DNA from: Vanessa cardui
Lineage: Eukaryota; Arthropoda; Insecta; Lepidoptera; Nymphalidae
NCBI RefSeq assembly: GCF_905220365.1
Contig: NC_061134.1
Location: forward strand, 10,927,001 to 10,991,000
Reading direction: 5' to 3'
DNA: 64,000 bases
The position numbers were made by a program, and so were the translations under genes. The stretch's first letter is position 1. Every line of letters starts with the position of its first letter. This document shows, in pieces, positions 46,025 through 57,139 of this stretch. The notes below the pieces were generated by a model. The model was not told the DNA's origin. It saw only the letters and a program-made list of their open reading frames with translations, and searched no databases.

Positions 46025-49000
46025 TTATTTTTTACATTTTTTTAGGCATGTGCCTTCTAAGCAATTGTCTAAATCTTTAACGGAGTATACCTGAAAAAAA
46101 AATTCAATATTATCAATGAATTAGGCTTATTAATTAAGGCTAATTAATCTATTAGTTTCATTTGAGTTTAACGACCAACATTGTTGGCTTCGGTGATAGA
46201 TTTGTAGGCATTTCGATCGTTACCACTCAGCATTTTGTCTTTTGAGACACATTGGTAGGTATACAGGCAAAAGGCCACTTAATGAAGTAAAATAATATTA
46301 GTGGCGCATGGATATAAGGAATGGCTAGTATTTCTTACAGAAAGGGGCGGGGGTGCCTACTGACCATGAGGTCCATTTGACCAGTCTATACCATAAAAAA
46401 TGTATCGAAATATTCTTTAAACCTTAAATATGACATCAACATCATTCAAACCGTTACCAAAAAAAGTCCTACCAAATATTTTTTTTGAGTAGTACCGTGG
46501 TATACCTACATTGATAGTATTATCCATATGATTGTCACATTGCAGGACTATTTCTTTTCCAATAGCATTTTGTGCTTTTAATTTATCTCTAATAGTCCGC
46601 CATATTGGACTCGCCGCTTGTAGGACATTCATGTTACCAAATATGTAGAATCCTGAAAATAAAATATAATGATTATTAATAATATACTTCCATATATTTT
46701 AAATGAAATATTCACAAATAATACTATACATACACACATATACTTCATTATGATACAATACAAGGCTATTTAGGATACTAAAGCTCAAAATTATAACCAG
46801 ATTCTTTACAAACAACTTTTGTCAATTATCAAATTAGTACAAAAATATTATGAATGATTCAAATAAACCATAGACTATATAAACATACCTTCCTTTGCTC
46901 TAGACAAAGCGACACAGATCCTATTGGGTGCCGTCAGGAACCCAATACTGCCCTCCTTGTTGCTCCTTACCAGAGACAATATCACAATCTTATTTTCTTC
47001 CCCTTGGTAATTGTCCACGACTGTGATTTTGACGTCCCGTAGTGTGGGACATTTCTTACTTATCTGAATAAAATAAAATTAGTAAATAAATAAATAAATA
47101 CTATACGTGAGAAAGTTTTTCCTGTTTTAAGGGTGAGTGCACCCATACACTGACTCACTCACTATTAAAACCTACAGAACTAACTCACTACCTACTTAAA
47201 CTAAAGACATAATTATATAATATCTTAGTACCCAAGGTTGGTAGCACATTGGTGAATGTAAGGAATGATTAATATTTCGTAGAGCACCATTGTTTATGGG
47301 CGGCGGTAGCCACTTACTATCAATAGGCCCTTTTGTTTGTACGCTACATAAAAAAAAAAATAATAAAAGCTTTTATTTTTATTTTCTCATCAATGAACAT
47401 AGTCCCACACTTTAATATTATCATCTATATTATTTGTATTGAGTAGCCAGTAAATTTCTTTTAACAATCATATTTAAATATGTTACAAAAACTAAAAAAA
47501 ATGAGATGGGACGATTTTTCCGTCTGAAAACTGTGTGTGAGAGAGAGAGATAGAAGCAGTATTACCTCCTTGATGAGTGTGGCTTGTCCAGTGTACGTAG
47601 CTAAGATTGTAATATCATTCGAACCATACTTCATGCGACGCAAATAACTAGCTAACGAGACGCACCACTCTGCTTCTTTTGTATTTTTATGACTCCAACT
47701 GTCTTCTAAGCCCTGGAAATTAAAAAAAAACTATATTAATATGAAAATGGATCGGGTTCAAAGGGTTCCATATCATTATGGAATGGTATGTTGTATGGGG
47801 GCCCAATTTTTTTATTATAAGTACTTGTGGTATAGTGACAATAGAAATACATCTTTGAAAATGTCTACTGTCTAACTATAATGGTTCTTGAGATACAGCC
47901 AGGTGACATATGGACACACAGATGAACCAACAACGGAGTCTTAGTAAAAAGGGTCCCGTTTTACCCTTCGGGAACGGAACCCCAAAACAAATGTTTTGTA
48001 AAGGAGAGATTTATTAATTTGTTAGTTTATATACATTTTAAAATATATTCCACCTACCTCAGAATCTTCCAAATATTCATGACTAAAGAAAAATAGGTTG
48101 TCTCTCATTCCTCTTATCTTAGGATAAGCCAGGACGCTAGGGTGACAGTCCAGTTTGTCATATATCGTGGGGACCAAGAGTTCAGCGAAATGCGGACGCA
48201 TCCGTCTCTGTACGGTCAAAGTGCGTGCGTGGATTTTGTTGCGTATCATACGTTCGAACAGAGAAATTTCTAGATTATAATTTCTTGCTAATTCATAATG
48301 AGCTGCAGTTGGTCTTAGTTGTTTATGGTCACCTAAAATATCACCATTGTATAATACAATATTTAATTTATTTACAGTAACTTACTTATCGAGAAACACA
48401 GGTCACATATTGAAAAATGTTTGTTCTACTACATGAAAGTCCCTTCCATTTTATCATCAGTCTCGCCGACACTTGTCGACAATTCCTCGTTAAATAATCG
48501 CAGTCAAACAGCAATTGTTAATAATTGTTTTATCTATTGATTTATTATGATAAATAATAATAGTGAACGACAGTGGAGGGCTTTCACTTGTCATACTATT
48601 ATTATTGGAATCTATTAATAATATAATTGTAAATGATTATTTTCTCTTGTGTTGTCCGCACTCATGACTATTGTTGATATTTAGAATTGAGTTTAAAATA
48701 TGACAGTTGGTTTCCCATATATATATACAACCCAAAAAATATTTAAAGACTATATATACATACTCAAAAAATGTTTGTTTTAATAAACCATCTGGGTTTA
48801 GTACATGTACCTATGTAAGTAGATCAATATTTGTTATTATACATTTTGAATCTTATTACTTAACTTTAAAGTTATAAATTGAATGTGAATCAAAACAAAC
48901 TTACCTATTAGTATTAAATGTTGACATTTATTCGTCAGGGACGCTATGATATGAGCTTCCATTACTTCAGCCGCCTCTTCCACGATGACTGTAAATTTAG

Positions 49001-49101
49001 TTTTTATTACATAAAAAGTAAATTAGCTGCTGTACCCGATTTCAGATATATAAGTTTTTATTTACAAAATTTATCTGAAATGATGGTTTTATATACATAC
49101 A

Positions 49102-49157
<56 letters not shown>

Positions 49158-49225
49158 GACACATACAGAGTACTTAGAAGAACATTTCACAATATAAGAG
49201 ATTAATGACCGCATGCTAGGAATTT

Positions 49226-49263
<38 letters not shown>

Positions 49264-52200
49264 GGGATTATAGTAAGGCCATACCGACGGGAGACTTCAG
49301 CTGTTGCAGTAGCGCGTGTCGCCGCGCCGCCAGCGTGGTGGTGAGCGCCACCACGCGCGCCGCGCCGCACAGCGCGCCGTCCGCCGCCGCACACAGCGCG
49401 CGCAGCTCCGCGCCGCACGCGCCCTGCGAGCCCTACCCACAGCCACAAGAGACCCACATACAGTGCATACACGTATAGTACGACACAAATTGACAGAGCT
49501 GAGATGGCCCAGTGGAGAGCTGAGATGACCCAGTGGTTAGAACGCGTGCATCTTACGCTAATTACTGTCAATAACAGCATTGTAAATGTGTTTATTTGAA
49601 AAGAGCAACTATGCGAGTTTCTTGCCGTTTCTTCTCGCTAGAAGCTGCTTTCCGAAACGGTGGTAGTATTTGATTATTGACGATTCAAAAACGCTTCATT
49701 GTGAAGTTTACTTGAATAAAATTGATTTGATTTGATTTGATTTATGATTTGATTTGATGATTGCGGGTTCAAACCCAGGCAAGCACCGCTATATATATGT
49801 GCTTAATTGTGTTTATAATTCATCTCATGCTCGGCGGTGAAGGAAAACATCGTGAGGAAACCTGCATGTGTCTAATTTTCATCGAAATTCTGCCACATGT
49901 GCATTCCACCAACCCGCATTGGAACAGCGTGGTGGAATACGTTCCAAACCCTCTCCTTAATGGAAGAGAGGCCTTATCTCAGCAGTGGGAAATTTACAGG
50001 CTGTTACTTTACTTTACTTTTTACGACACAAATTAGATGTAGCATCGGAAAATGGAATGGAATGAAAATAAAACCGATTACTGCCGACTTACACAACAAC
50101 AAACAACAGCCTGTAAATTCCCAATACTGGACTAAAGGCCTCCTCTCCTTTTGAGGAGAAGGTTTGGAACATATTCCACCACGATGTTCCAATGGTGAAA
50201 TACACATGTGGCAGAATTTCGATGAAATTTGTCACATGCAGGTTTCCTCACGATGTTTCCCTTCACCGCTGAGCACGAGATGAATTATAAAGACAAATTA
50301 AGCACATGAATCAGCGGTGCTTGCCTGGGTTTGAACCCGCAATCATCGGTTAAGATGCACGCGTTCTAACCACTGGGCCATCTCGACTTACAAAACCAAT
50401 AGAAATAGCTCCCTATCGCGCCATTCGACTCTATTCGTCGCTATAGCTTCACGCGTCATAGCAAGCAAGTGCATGTAAATCGACGCGTCAAATTGACGAA
50501 TATATGAGGTCATATGATATTACAAGTTATTACGTTTGTGCAAATATTATATTCGCATGAGAAATAAATATTGATAATTTGGTATAGCGTACTCAATTCG
50601 GATGTGATCGGTTTTACGAATTTTGCCGATGCGACATCTAAGTTGTGTCGTACTATACTATCAGTAAATCAATATGGAATAGATTATTTATAAACGATAA
50701 TTATTAATGTGGCAACCCTACGGTGATGACGAAAAGCGGCGAGACTTCAAAAGATGAGATAATAGTGTCTATTCGAAGTATATGGAGACAAAAGGCAAAT
50801 AAACAACATCTTCTATATAATTGACCGAGAACTTAAATAATCTATGGTATTCACTATGGTTTTGCGAAAAAATAATCTCATTCTTGTGATAAAGTTTTTT
50901 CATTGTGGAATGGCAAGGAGGAAGCACAAATCAATATATATACGTTATGCGAGTAAAATAAGGGAAACTGTTAGCCGCCATGATAAATTTAAGGTATCCA
51001 TCGGTTCGGAATTTAAATACTACATTAAAAATATCATTAAAAAAAGAAATTTATTAATTATAATTAAAATCACGGGTTCAAAAAAGTGAATGGTTTTTAT
51101 ATGGTAGTGAAGGATTTTACCATTAAATCATTAAGCTTGATCATCAAATCGCTCTTGACTTCTTCAACTGCATTAAAGTATAACCGCCATCTTTCATCTT
51201 TTGACAACTTATAGAGGTCATTGACTTCTGGAATCTTCGATTTTTCTTTACCTTCATAATTAGATGCCATATATTTCTGGAAATATATAAATATTAAAAT
51301 TACGATACCGTTTTCTTTCTTTACCTCTAACAACTTAAGTAAATTATATTTAGAATCTCTGATATTTATTTATTTTAAATATATTTCAATTGGATAATAG
51401 AACTAAAATAAATGGCAAAAAAAAGTTATCAGTTAACATTGGAATTTAACGAAAAATATTTGTTAGCGAATATGTGCTGGGCTTTTTGCAAGCCCGTCTG
51501 GGTAGGTACCACCCACTCATCAGTTATTCTATCGCCCAATAACAGTACTCAGTATTGTTGTGTTCCGGTTTGAAGGGTGAGTGAGCCAGTGTAACTACAG
51601 GCATAAGGGACATAACATCTTAGTTCCCGAGGTTGTGACACATTGACGATCTAAGGAATATTTAATATTTCTTACTGCGTCATTGTCTATGGGTGATGGT
51701 GACCACTTACCATTACGTGGCCCATATACTAGACCGCTAACCTATACTGTAAAAAAAATGCTATACAATAAGATTATCTTCTAGATATGATTATTGTTTC
51801 ACAATTATTAGCAACGTCGTACCTTGAAACAGTTGAGTCGATTATTAATTTTCTCGATTTGTAATTCGAATTTATTTATCATCGCTTCTCCTTTCAAATC
51901 TTCTGACATATCCTTGACGTATTTAATGCTATTGCGCATCGAATCTATTTCTTTTAGGGCCCATTCTTCAGAAAAACAAGTTTCTATTTTATCTGTCACA
52001 ATTATTTCATCAAATTGTTTTTCCCAATCATCTAATTCATCGGCTTCAGCTTCTGTTTCGAAATTAAAAAGCCAATCGAGTATGGGATCTTCGTCCGAAC
52101 ACTTTAATTCTAGTAAATTTTCAGAAATTTTCAAATAAGGTTTTATTGTTTTGTAACTGATTATTTCTTTTTCGCATTTTTCTAAATCGTCTTGTACTTC

Positions 52201-55200
52201 TGTCATCTCTTTGAATATTCTCTCCAATTCGGATCTCTTGCTTGCGTATAGATGTGAGTATTTCGATTTCGTTTTGAGCCTCAAGTTATTTAAATTATAC
52301 GGCTCTAATATCTTGCTTTTACTCTGACTTCCCAGCCTGACTATACTATCTGTTACTTTTAGTATGCCTTCTAGAAACTGGTCAAGGGCGTGATTCGTGT
52401 AGCAAATTATCAACATTGGTGTCCCTTCAAAGGACAAATTCCTGAGAAGTGTTGAAGCGATTTTGACCCCTAAGAACGTTTTGCCTGTACCAGGAGGTCC
52501 CTGTATTACAGCGAATTCTCTCGTTAGGGCGAAATTGTACGCTTCCATTTGTGATTCATCTAGATTAAACGATTTCTCTGACGGCCATTGGTCTCTATCG
52601 AGTACTGGAAAACAGATTTCTTCTGATTTATCGTTTTCAATGCTGTAAATTGTTTCAGATGTTAGATAGGCGGGTGGCCTAGTTTCTCTCTGGAAATTAG
52701 TTAAAAAATGCACACTAGAAATTTAAAACATTGAAAGGCCGTTATGCCAAATAGAACAAGTACAATTTTGGAATATTTGTCAGTTTGAAATGTATGTATG
52801 TACTATTCATTTAACTTAATAAAAACGTTAAAATAATTGGCTTTAAGTAAAGTGTTGATTCACAACTATATCTATGACTTTACGATAAATTATTACAAGC
52901 GCGTCCATTTTTCATTTGGCCGCTTTATTTATAAAGTTTCTTACAGAATAAAGTCAACTGCTTTTAAAAAGAATGACTTAAAAAAATGAATTCCTGTAAA
53001 TTCTTACCTGAACATCAACAATATACCTTTTCATCGGCATATCATCTGTACTGGCATCTTGTAATACTTTCAGAACTCTATGGTACGGTTCAAAGAAGAC
53101 TTCGCTCTCGACCATAAGGAATTGTTCTGAGAATATCGTATTAGACATTGGACTATCAAAGGATACAGCTATCTGAAATTAATAATTTTAAATTTAGAAA
53201 TTTTTTAGTAGTGGCAATACTGAATATAATAAAATATGGTAAGCGGTACACAAGTCTTTACCACGCGATGTATTGTAAGCAAATCAGTATGAGTTGTTCT
53301 AGATTTAGGTTTGTACCCATGAATGTATCATTAATGGCTTAAATTTAGGTAAAGCTAGCGACCCGCCCCATCATCGCACGGCTGCAATGCTGATACTAAA
53401 TATACAACAGAATGTCTTACAACATTCACAGTTTTTCAGTCATTAGACAATACAAACCGCTATGTCTTACATCACTTTTGAAACTCAAATTATCCATTTT
53501 TCTCTATGATATTGGGCATACATCATACATCATCATACACATACATCTAAATCTTCCTCTTCAATTAATCTATGTATTAAAAATAACACCACCAAAATTT
53601 GTTGTGTATTTTTAAAGATCTAAGCATACCTTGAAACAGAGAGTGGGAAGCGACTTCGTTTTATACTATGTAATTTATGTAAAAGTAATATTTTCATTGT
53701 TTACTTACATAACCATTACTCAGTAACTCCATTCTCGAATCTAGCACCGAAGCACATAGAATATTCTGGAAGTTATCACTGGTAAACAGTAGCAAGGAAC
53801 CGAACATGAGCCTTTTATTATAAGCATAGTTCTTGAAATCCACTGACATGTTAGCCATGCGCTCATTCCAAGCTATATCAACGAGGTAGCCCACCTTATT
53901 GTTACTAATATATGTTCTAATCACACGCACCTTTGGATACACTCTAAAATTAAGGATAAACTAAGTAAGAAATCAATTAATCCTAACCAACTCACAACAA
54001 TTAAAGATCAAAAATTTGCTATTTACTACTCCTGCCATTGAAATTGACATAACGCATAACTTACCTAATGTTTTCGTGTCGCCTTTTCTTCGGATTTACC
54101 ATATATTTACCTAAAAATATAATACTGTGATATTAACTGTTATTATTAGTGTCTGAAGAATATCCCAATCAATATTTTCTAAATCAAGTAGAGAATAATC
54201 TACCAAAAGAGTTTTATATTTTTTGTATGTGGCAATCTGTGCTCTACAGAGTATTTCGCCAATGTAACATATAATGAAAGACACATTTCAAAAGATCTTT
54301 CCTTTCAACCTTGTCTTCCAAAAGGGCTCTTTGATAGGGTATCTCTTTTAATTTAGTATAGTCTGGGGATTTTTTGAGACATTTATTAAGGTATAACATA
54401 GAGATAGATCCTGTTATACTTCAATTTATATATTAATTTTTCATATTTTTAAAGATAAACAACAATTTTATATTATTAATATGTTATGTTCATGCATATG
54501 AAATATATATTCCAAAGACTCTCCTTAATGGGAGAGGAGGCCTTAGCCCAGCAGTGGGAAATTTACAGGCTGTTACTTTACTTTATGAAAAATACAGTTT
54601 TACCGACATATTCCTTCTCGGAGGGGCCCAAAGCAGTCTTCTCTTAGTAATTTAAATTGCAAGTCCAAATAGTGCTCAACACTAGTGTAAGCACCATTAA
54701 TTATATTTGGTACAATTTTTACATTATTATCTCCAAGTAAGTCTGCTTTTGTTGGAAAAATATTAAGATTCCTGAAGCTGTTGGGGTCATCATTTTTAAC
54801 TTGAATAACTGCTTTTAGATCCTGTAATAATGTTTAATATAAGCATTTATTACAACTTACATAACATGTATAAAAAACCTAATTAACTATCATAAAGGAA
54901 TCTACACAAAATTATCACAATTCAGTAGTAATTAAAGAAAAGAATGAAGTATAAATATTGTAAATGAAGGAATGAAATGAATACCTTCAATTAAATATAT
55001 AATCATTTTAATCCTATTAAGTATTGTCTTATTATTTTTTTTAATTAGAAAAGTTGAAAAGTATTAAATATTGTGATACATACTTCTTTAAGAGATACTT
55101 GAAGTTCAGCTTTCAGTTGAAGTAATTTTTCATAAAACCTTTCATTAATTGGTTCCATATGTTCCTCCTGTACACCAATTGCACTCAGCTCTGCTGTTTC

Positions 55201-55755
55201 CAATACATCATATAATAATTTTAAATATTCCTTAGTATGGCCCCCGAATAAAAATATAGATTCGCAAAAGTCAACGACCGAAAAATAAAATGATTCAACA
55301 TCATCCCATAATTTGGTATTCATTCGCTTATCAACTATTTTGACTTGTGGCAATCCTTTTAAATATTCCGTTAACTTGACCAAAAAGTCAGACTTTTCAA
55401 ATTTATTCCTTAATAGAACGACAATTTTCGACTTATCATTTGTTTCTAATGACTTGTATATAGATGCGAATATTTTTACTAATAACACTATAAAATCTCC
55501 TTTTAGTTCCCCATATAAAAGTAGCCAAAACCCTGGCCTGTTGGACAGTTCCAAATTCAAAAGTGGTGGATTTAAAAATGATATATCATTTAATCTTTTA
55601 AAACCTATTGGTTTTTTTTCGATATCTTGCAATTTAGGCAAAGGTTTAGGTTCCGTCGATTCTTCTTCAGAAAAATGTGACGTATTAGGCCTTGTTTCTT
55701 CTATAACTGTTCCATCAAACCAGTCTATTCGAAGGGACTTGCTATTTTCACTCAT
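46025..55755 (-). CDS. ZNFX1: ZNFX1-like RNA helicase without C-terminal zinc fingers
   Basis: UPF1-type superfamily 1 helicase; ZNFX1 homologues bind RNA in antiviral sensing (mammals) and small-RNA inheritance (C. elegans). Exons, minus strand: 55084-55755, 54604-54821, 54065-54124, 53709-53943, 53008-53172, 51823-52689, 51121-51276, 49285-49432, 48905-48988, 48058-48332, 47566-47712, 46889-47063, 46510-46652, 46025-46090; phases all close, 1136 aa. Order: N-terminal region with YLDLQFKLLREDCFGPLREGI; Walker A GPPGTGKT (514-521); motif II VEEAAE (843-848); motif III GDHKQLRP (869-876); DNYQGEE (1026-1032); ALSRAK (1061-1066); then CDNH and a last exon ending GTCLKKCKK. Human ZNFX1 continues for hundreds of residues through an NFX1 zinc-finger array; here it stops at its edge. 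Exon 3 uses the acceptor at 54125-54126 because the nearer AG gives an immediate stop. Confidence 0.93.
46255..46402 (+). mobile_element. Repeat C fragment in the ZNFX1-like last intron
   Basis: GTGGCGCATGGATATAAGGAATGG, TATTTCTTACAG and CTATACCATAAAAAA follow the 3' half of repeat C. Confidence 0.55.
47118..47360 (+). mobile_element. Repeat C copy in ZNFX1-like intron 11
   Basis: TGTTTTAAGGGTGAGTGCACCC, ATCTTAGTACCCAAGGTTGGTAGCACATTGG and GGGCGGCGGTAGCCACTTACTATCA, ending in an A run, follow repeat C order. Confidence 0.65.
49104..49153. repeat. (GT)25 microsatellite
   Basis: Fifty uninterrupted bases of alternating GT in the intron just downstream of the GC-rich helicase exon. Open frames through it are low-complexity artefacts. 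Confidence 0.97.
49229..49260. repeat. (GT)16 microsatellite
   Basis: Thirty-two bases of GT ending 24 bases from the splice donor of the GC-rich exon at 49285-49432. Confidence 0.97.
49492..50021 (+). mobile_element. SINE family A inserted in the MITE, itself interrupted
   Basis: A partly duplicated head (GCTGAGATGGCCCAGTGG then GCTGAGATGACCCAGTGGTTAG), a LINE fragment at about 49555-49752, then the remaining SINE from GATTGCGGGTTCAAACCC to the CTTTACTTTACTTT tail. It is flanked by TACGACACAAATT at 49479-49491 and 50022-50034, a 13-base target duplication inside the MITE terminal repeat. Confidence 0.85.
49555..49752 (+). mobile_element. LINE 3'-end fragment inside a SINE
   Basis: TGTTTATTTGAAAAGAGCAACTATGCGAG, GCTGCTTTCCGAAACGGTGG and AAGTTTACTTGAATAAAATTG end in a (GATTT)n-type tail. 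It interrupts the SINE head after CGTGCATCTTA. The same LINE end is found decayed at 12308-12400. Confidence 0.75.
50094..50383 (-). mobile_element. Second SINE family A inserted in the same MITE
   Basis: Minus-strand copy from an ACAACAAACAACAG tail to CCATCT. It is flanked by CGACTTACA at 50085-50093 and 50384-50392; the uninterrupted MITE at 13340-13355 reads CCGATTTACGCAACC there. Confidence 0.9.
51488..51758 (+). mobile_element. Repeat C, best copy, in ZNFX1-like intron 6
   Basis: Starts CAAGCCCGTCTGGGTAGGTACC, passes ATTGTTGTGTTCCGGTTTGAAGGG, CCAGTGTAACTACAGGCA and GGGTGATGGTGACCACTTACC, and ends ACCTATACTGTAAAAAAAA. Confidence 0.75.
53354..53678 (+). mobile_element. Dispersed LINE-tail-like repeat B, copy 4
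   Basis: GCTAGCGACCCGCCCC, TGCTGATACTAAATATACAACAGAAT, ACAAACCGCTATG, AAAGATCTAAGCATACC and GGGAAGCGACTTCGTTTTATACTATGTAAT. In ZNFX1-like intron 4. Confidence 0.65.
54511..54590 (+). mobile_element. SINE family A 3' end, beside helicase exon 2 donor
   Basis: TTCCAAAGACTCTCCTTAATGGGAGAGG, CCCAGCAGTGGGAAATTTACAGGCTG and a TTACTTTACTTT tail that ends about 14 bases from the exon 2 edge at 54604. Confidence 0.75.
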
Positions 55756-57139
55756 TATTAAATTAAAAATTAAAATTTTATTTATTATTTGTACGTACGT
55801 GTGTCAATATAACAAATACGTTTTATGTCACACGTCATGAAGGGTTAACTGTCATTTTGACAGTAAGACTTCGTTTAAAACTTGTTCTGATATTTTTTTC
55901 AATCAAGTTATCGAAATTAAATACATTTTTTTTTAAATAAATTGGAAACTCATTACTACTTACATGTAAAATATGTACATTAAACATTTTTCTAATAGTC
56001 AAAAAATATCAGAATCTGTATCCGAACATTGATAATCGGAGTAATAATAACAAAATAAATTAAACGAAATCTGTGGTTACCCGGATAGGTAGTATATATC
56101 AATCAAATTTATCAAAGAGAAACTCGGTGGTATAAATAACGATTCGGATTTTTTTCAGTAATATATAATAACTATTCTTTATTCATAAAAATTGCAATGT
56201 CTGCTATTATAATTTATCAAATCAGTAAAAAAATTATTTAGCCGCACTTTATTTAAATAAATGAATAATCACTCCCCAAGGACGTACCTTCTTTGAAGGT
56301 AATAATGTATGTACCAACGTAATTTAAGTCCAGTCTATCTCATGATGTTTTCCGTCTTCCAACTTATGAAAGAACTCAGAAGAATTTGATGAGTTGATGA
56401 AGCAGAAGTGCTTTGCGTGAGATTAAATCTGTTTGGAAAGGGCTTGATCATCGATAGCATCTTAATATTTGATATGGTAGCACTAAAGGTATCTACGTTA
56501 TGTTATTTATTTGTACACTTTAATATTTTTTAAAGATATTTTATTCGAATTTTTAGCAGGTGTGTTGAGTGATAAAAAAAACTGGTAAGTCCGTTTTCGG
56601 TTCAAAATCCAAAACTGTAATATTTTGTTTGTAATCTCACTCGTTAGCAGCATTCGCAATTGACTTATTCATATAGTGTAGACATTTCAAAAAAGTGGTA
56701 AATAATTTATCACTGTCTGATCCCGCTTTGATAAAATTAAATTATATATACAAAAATCCAATTAGTTTCATTCCACAATTTTGATCGAACCCCCATGTAA
56801 TCTCAATCTCACATTTTATCCTTGTTAAATAACCACACCATTCACATAATATACTATTATATGTACCCACGTGTTGAATATAACCAGTATTCGATTCGAA
56901 TTCGATTGGAAACGGACAGTGGTAACTATCTTACCACCAAATTAAAAAGCTTAGGAGTCATAAATGGACAATGATAAATAATTTACCACCAGTAAAACTA
57001 CCCCATCCCCTATTTTTTATAAATTTTGATTTTATATATGAAATCAGTGACACACCATTACACAAAATTCAATGCAACTTCAAAAAAAAAAATACATACC
57101 AACTTGTTTTTGTTTAAGGGTTAAATAGAAGAAATTTTT
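55756..57139. other. Upstream of the ZNFX1-like gene, nothing else recognised
   Basis: Must include the 5' UTR and promoter of the helicase. The first 110 bases hold a cluster of TGTCA/TGACA motifs and the palindrome ACTGTCATTTTGACAGT (55848-55864). The rest is AT-rich with no recognised content. Confidence 0.5.

Larger units (their letters stand above)
49474..50657. mobile_element. MITE copy 2, split by two SINE insertions
   Basis: Same element as 13271-13608. The left end TATAGTACGACACAAATT (49474-49491) is separated from the rest by a SINE. The body resumes at 50022 and is split again by a second SINE at 50094-50383. The right end GTGTCGTACTATA is at 50645-50657. Lies in the intron between helicase exons 7 and 8. 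Confidence 0.85.

Noticed and set aside
46417..46509. Read-through extension of helicase exon 13 (ending NDVDVIFKV)
   Set aside because: The exon has a good GTAGGT donor at 46509 and a downstream acceptor in the right phase with a Cys-containing terminal exon that fits the family better. Intron retention remains possible.
49089..49580. 163-codon open frame on the minus strand through the GT tracts, and overlapping plus-strand frames
   Set aside because: It is made of dinucleotide repeat translation (His-Thr runs) plus an out-of-frame reading of the GC-rich helicase exon.
50844..51089. 81-codon Lys-rich frame in a helicase intron
   Set aside because: AT-rich and antisense to the gene; part of its DNA resembles 26800-26860, so it is probably repeat sequence.
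51824..52138. 104-codon plus-strand frame
   Set aside because: Shadow of the Walker A exon of the helicase on the opposite strand.
55313..55840. 175-codon plus-strand frame
   Set aside because: It lies antisense to the first helicase exon; the minus frame carries the start and connects to the other exons.
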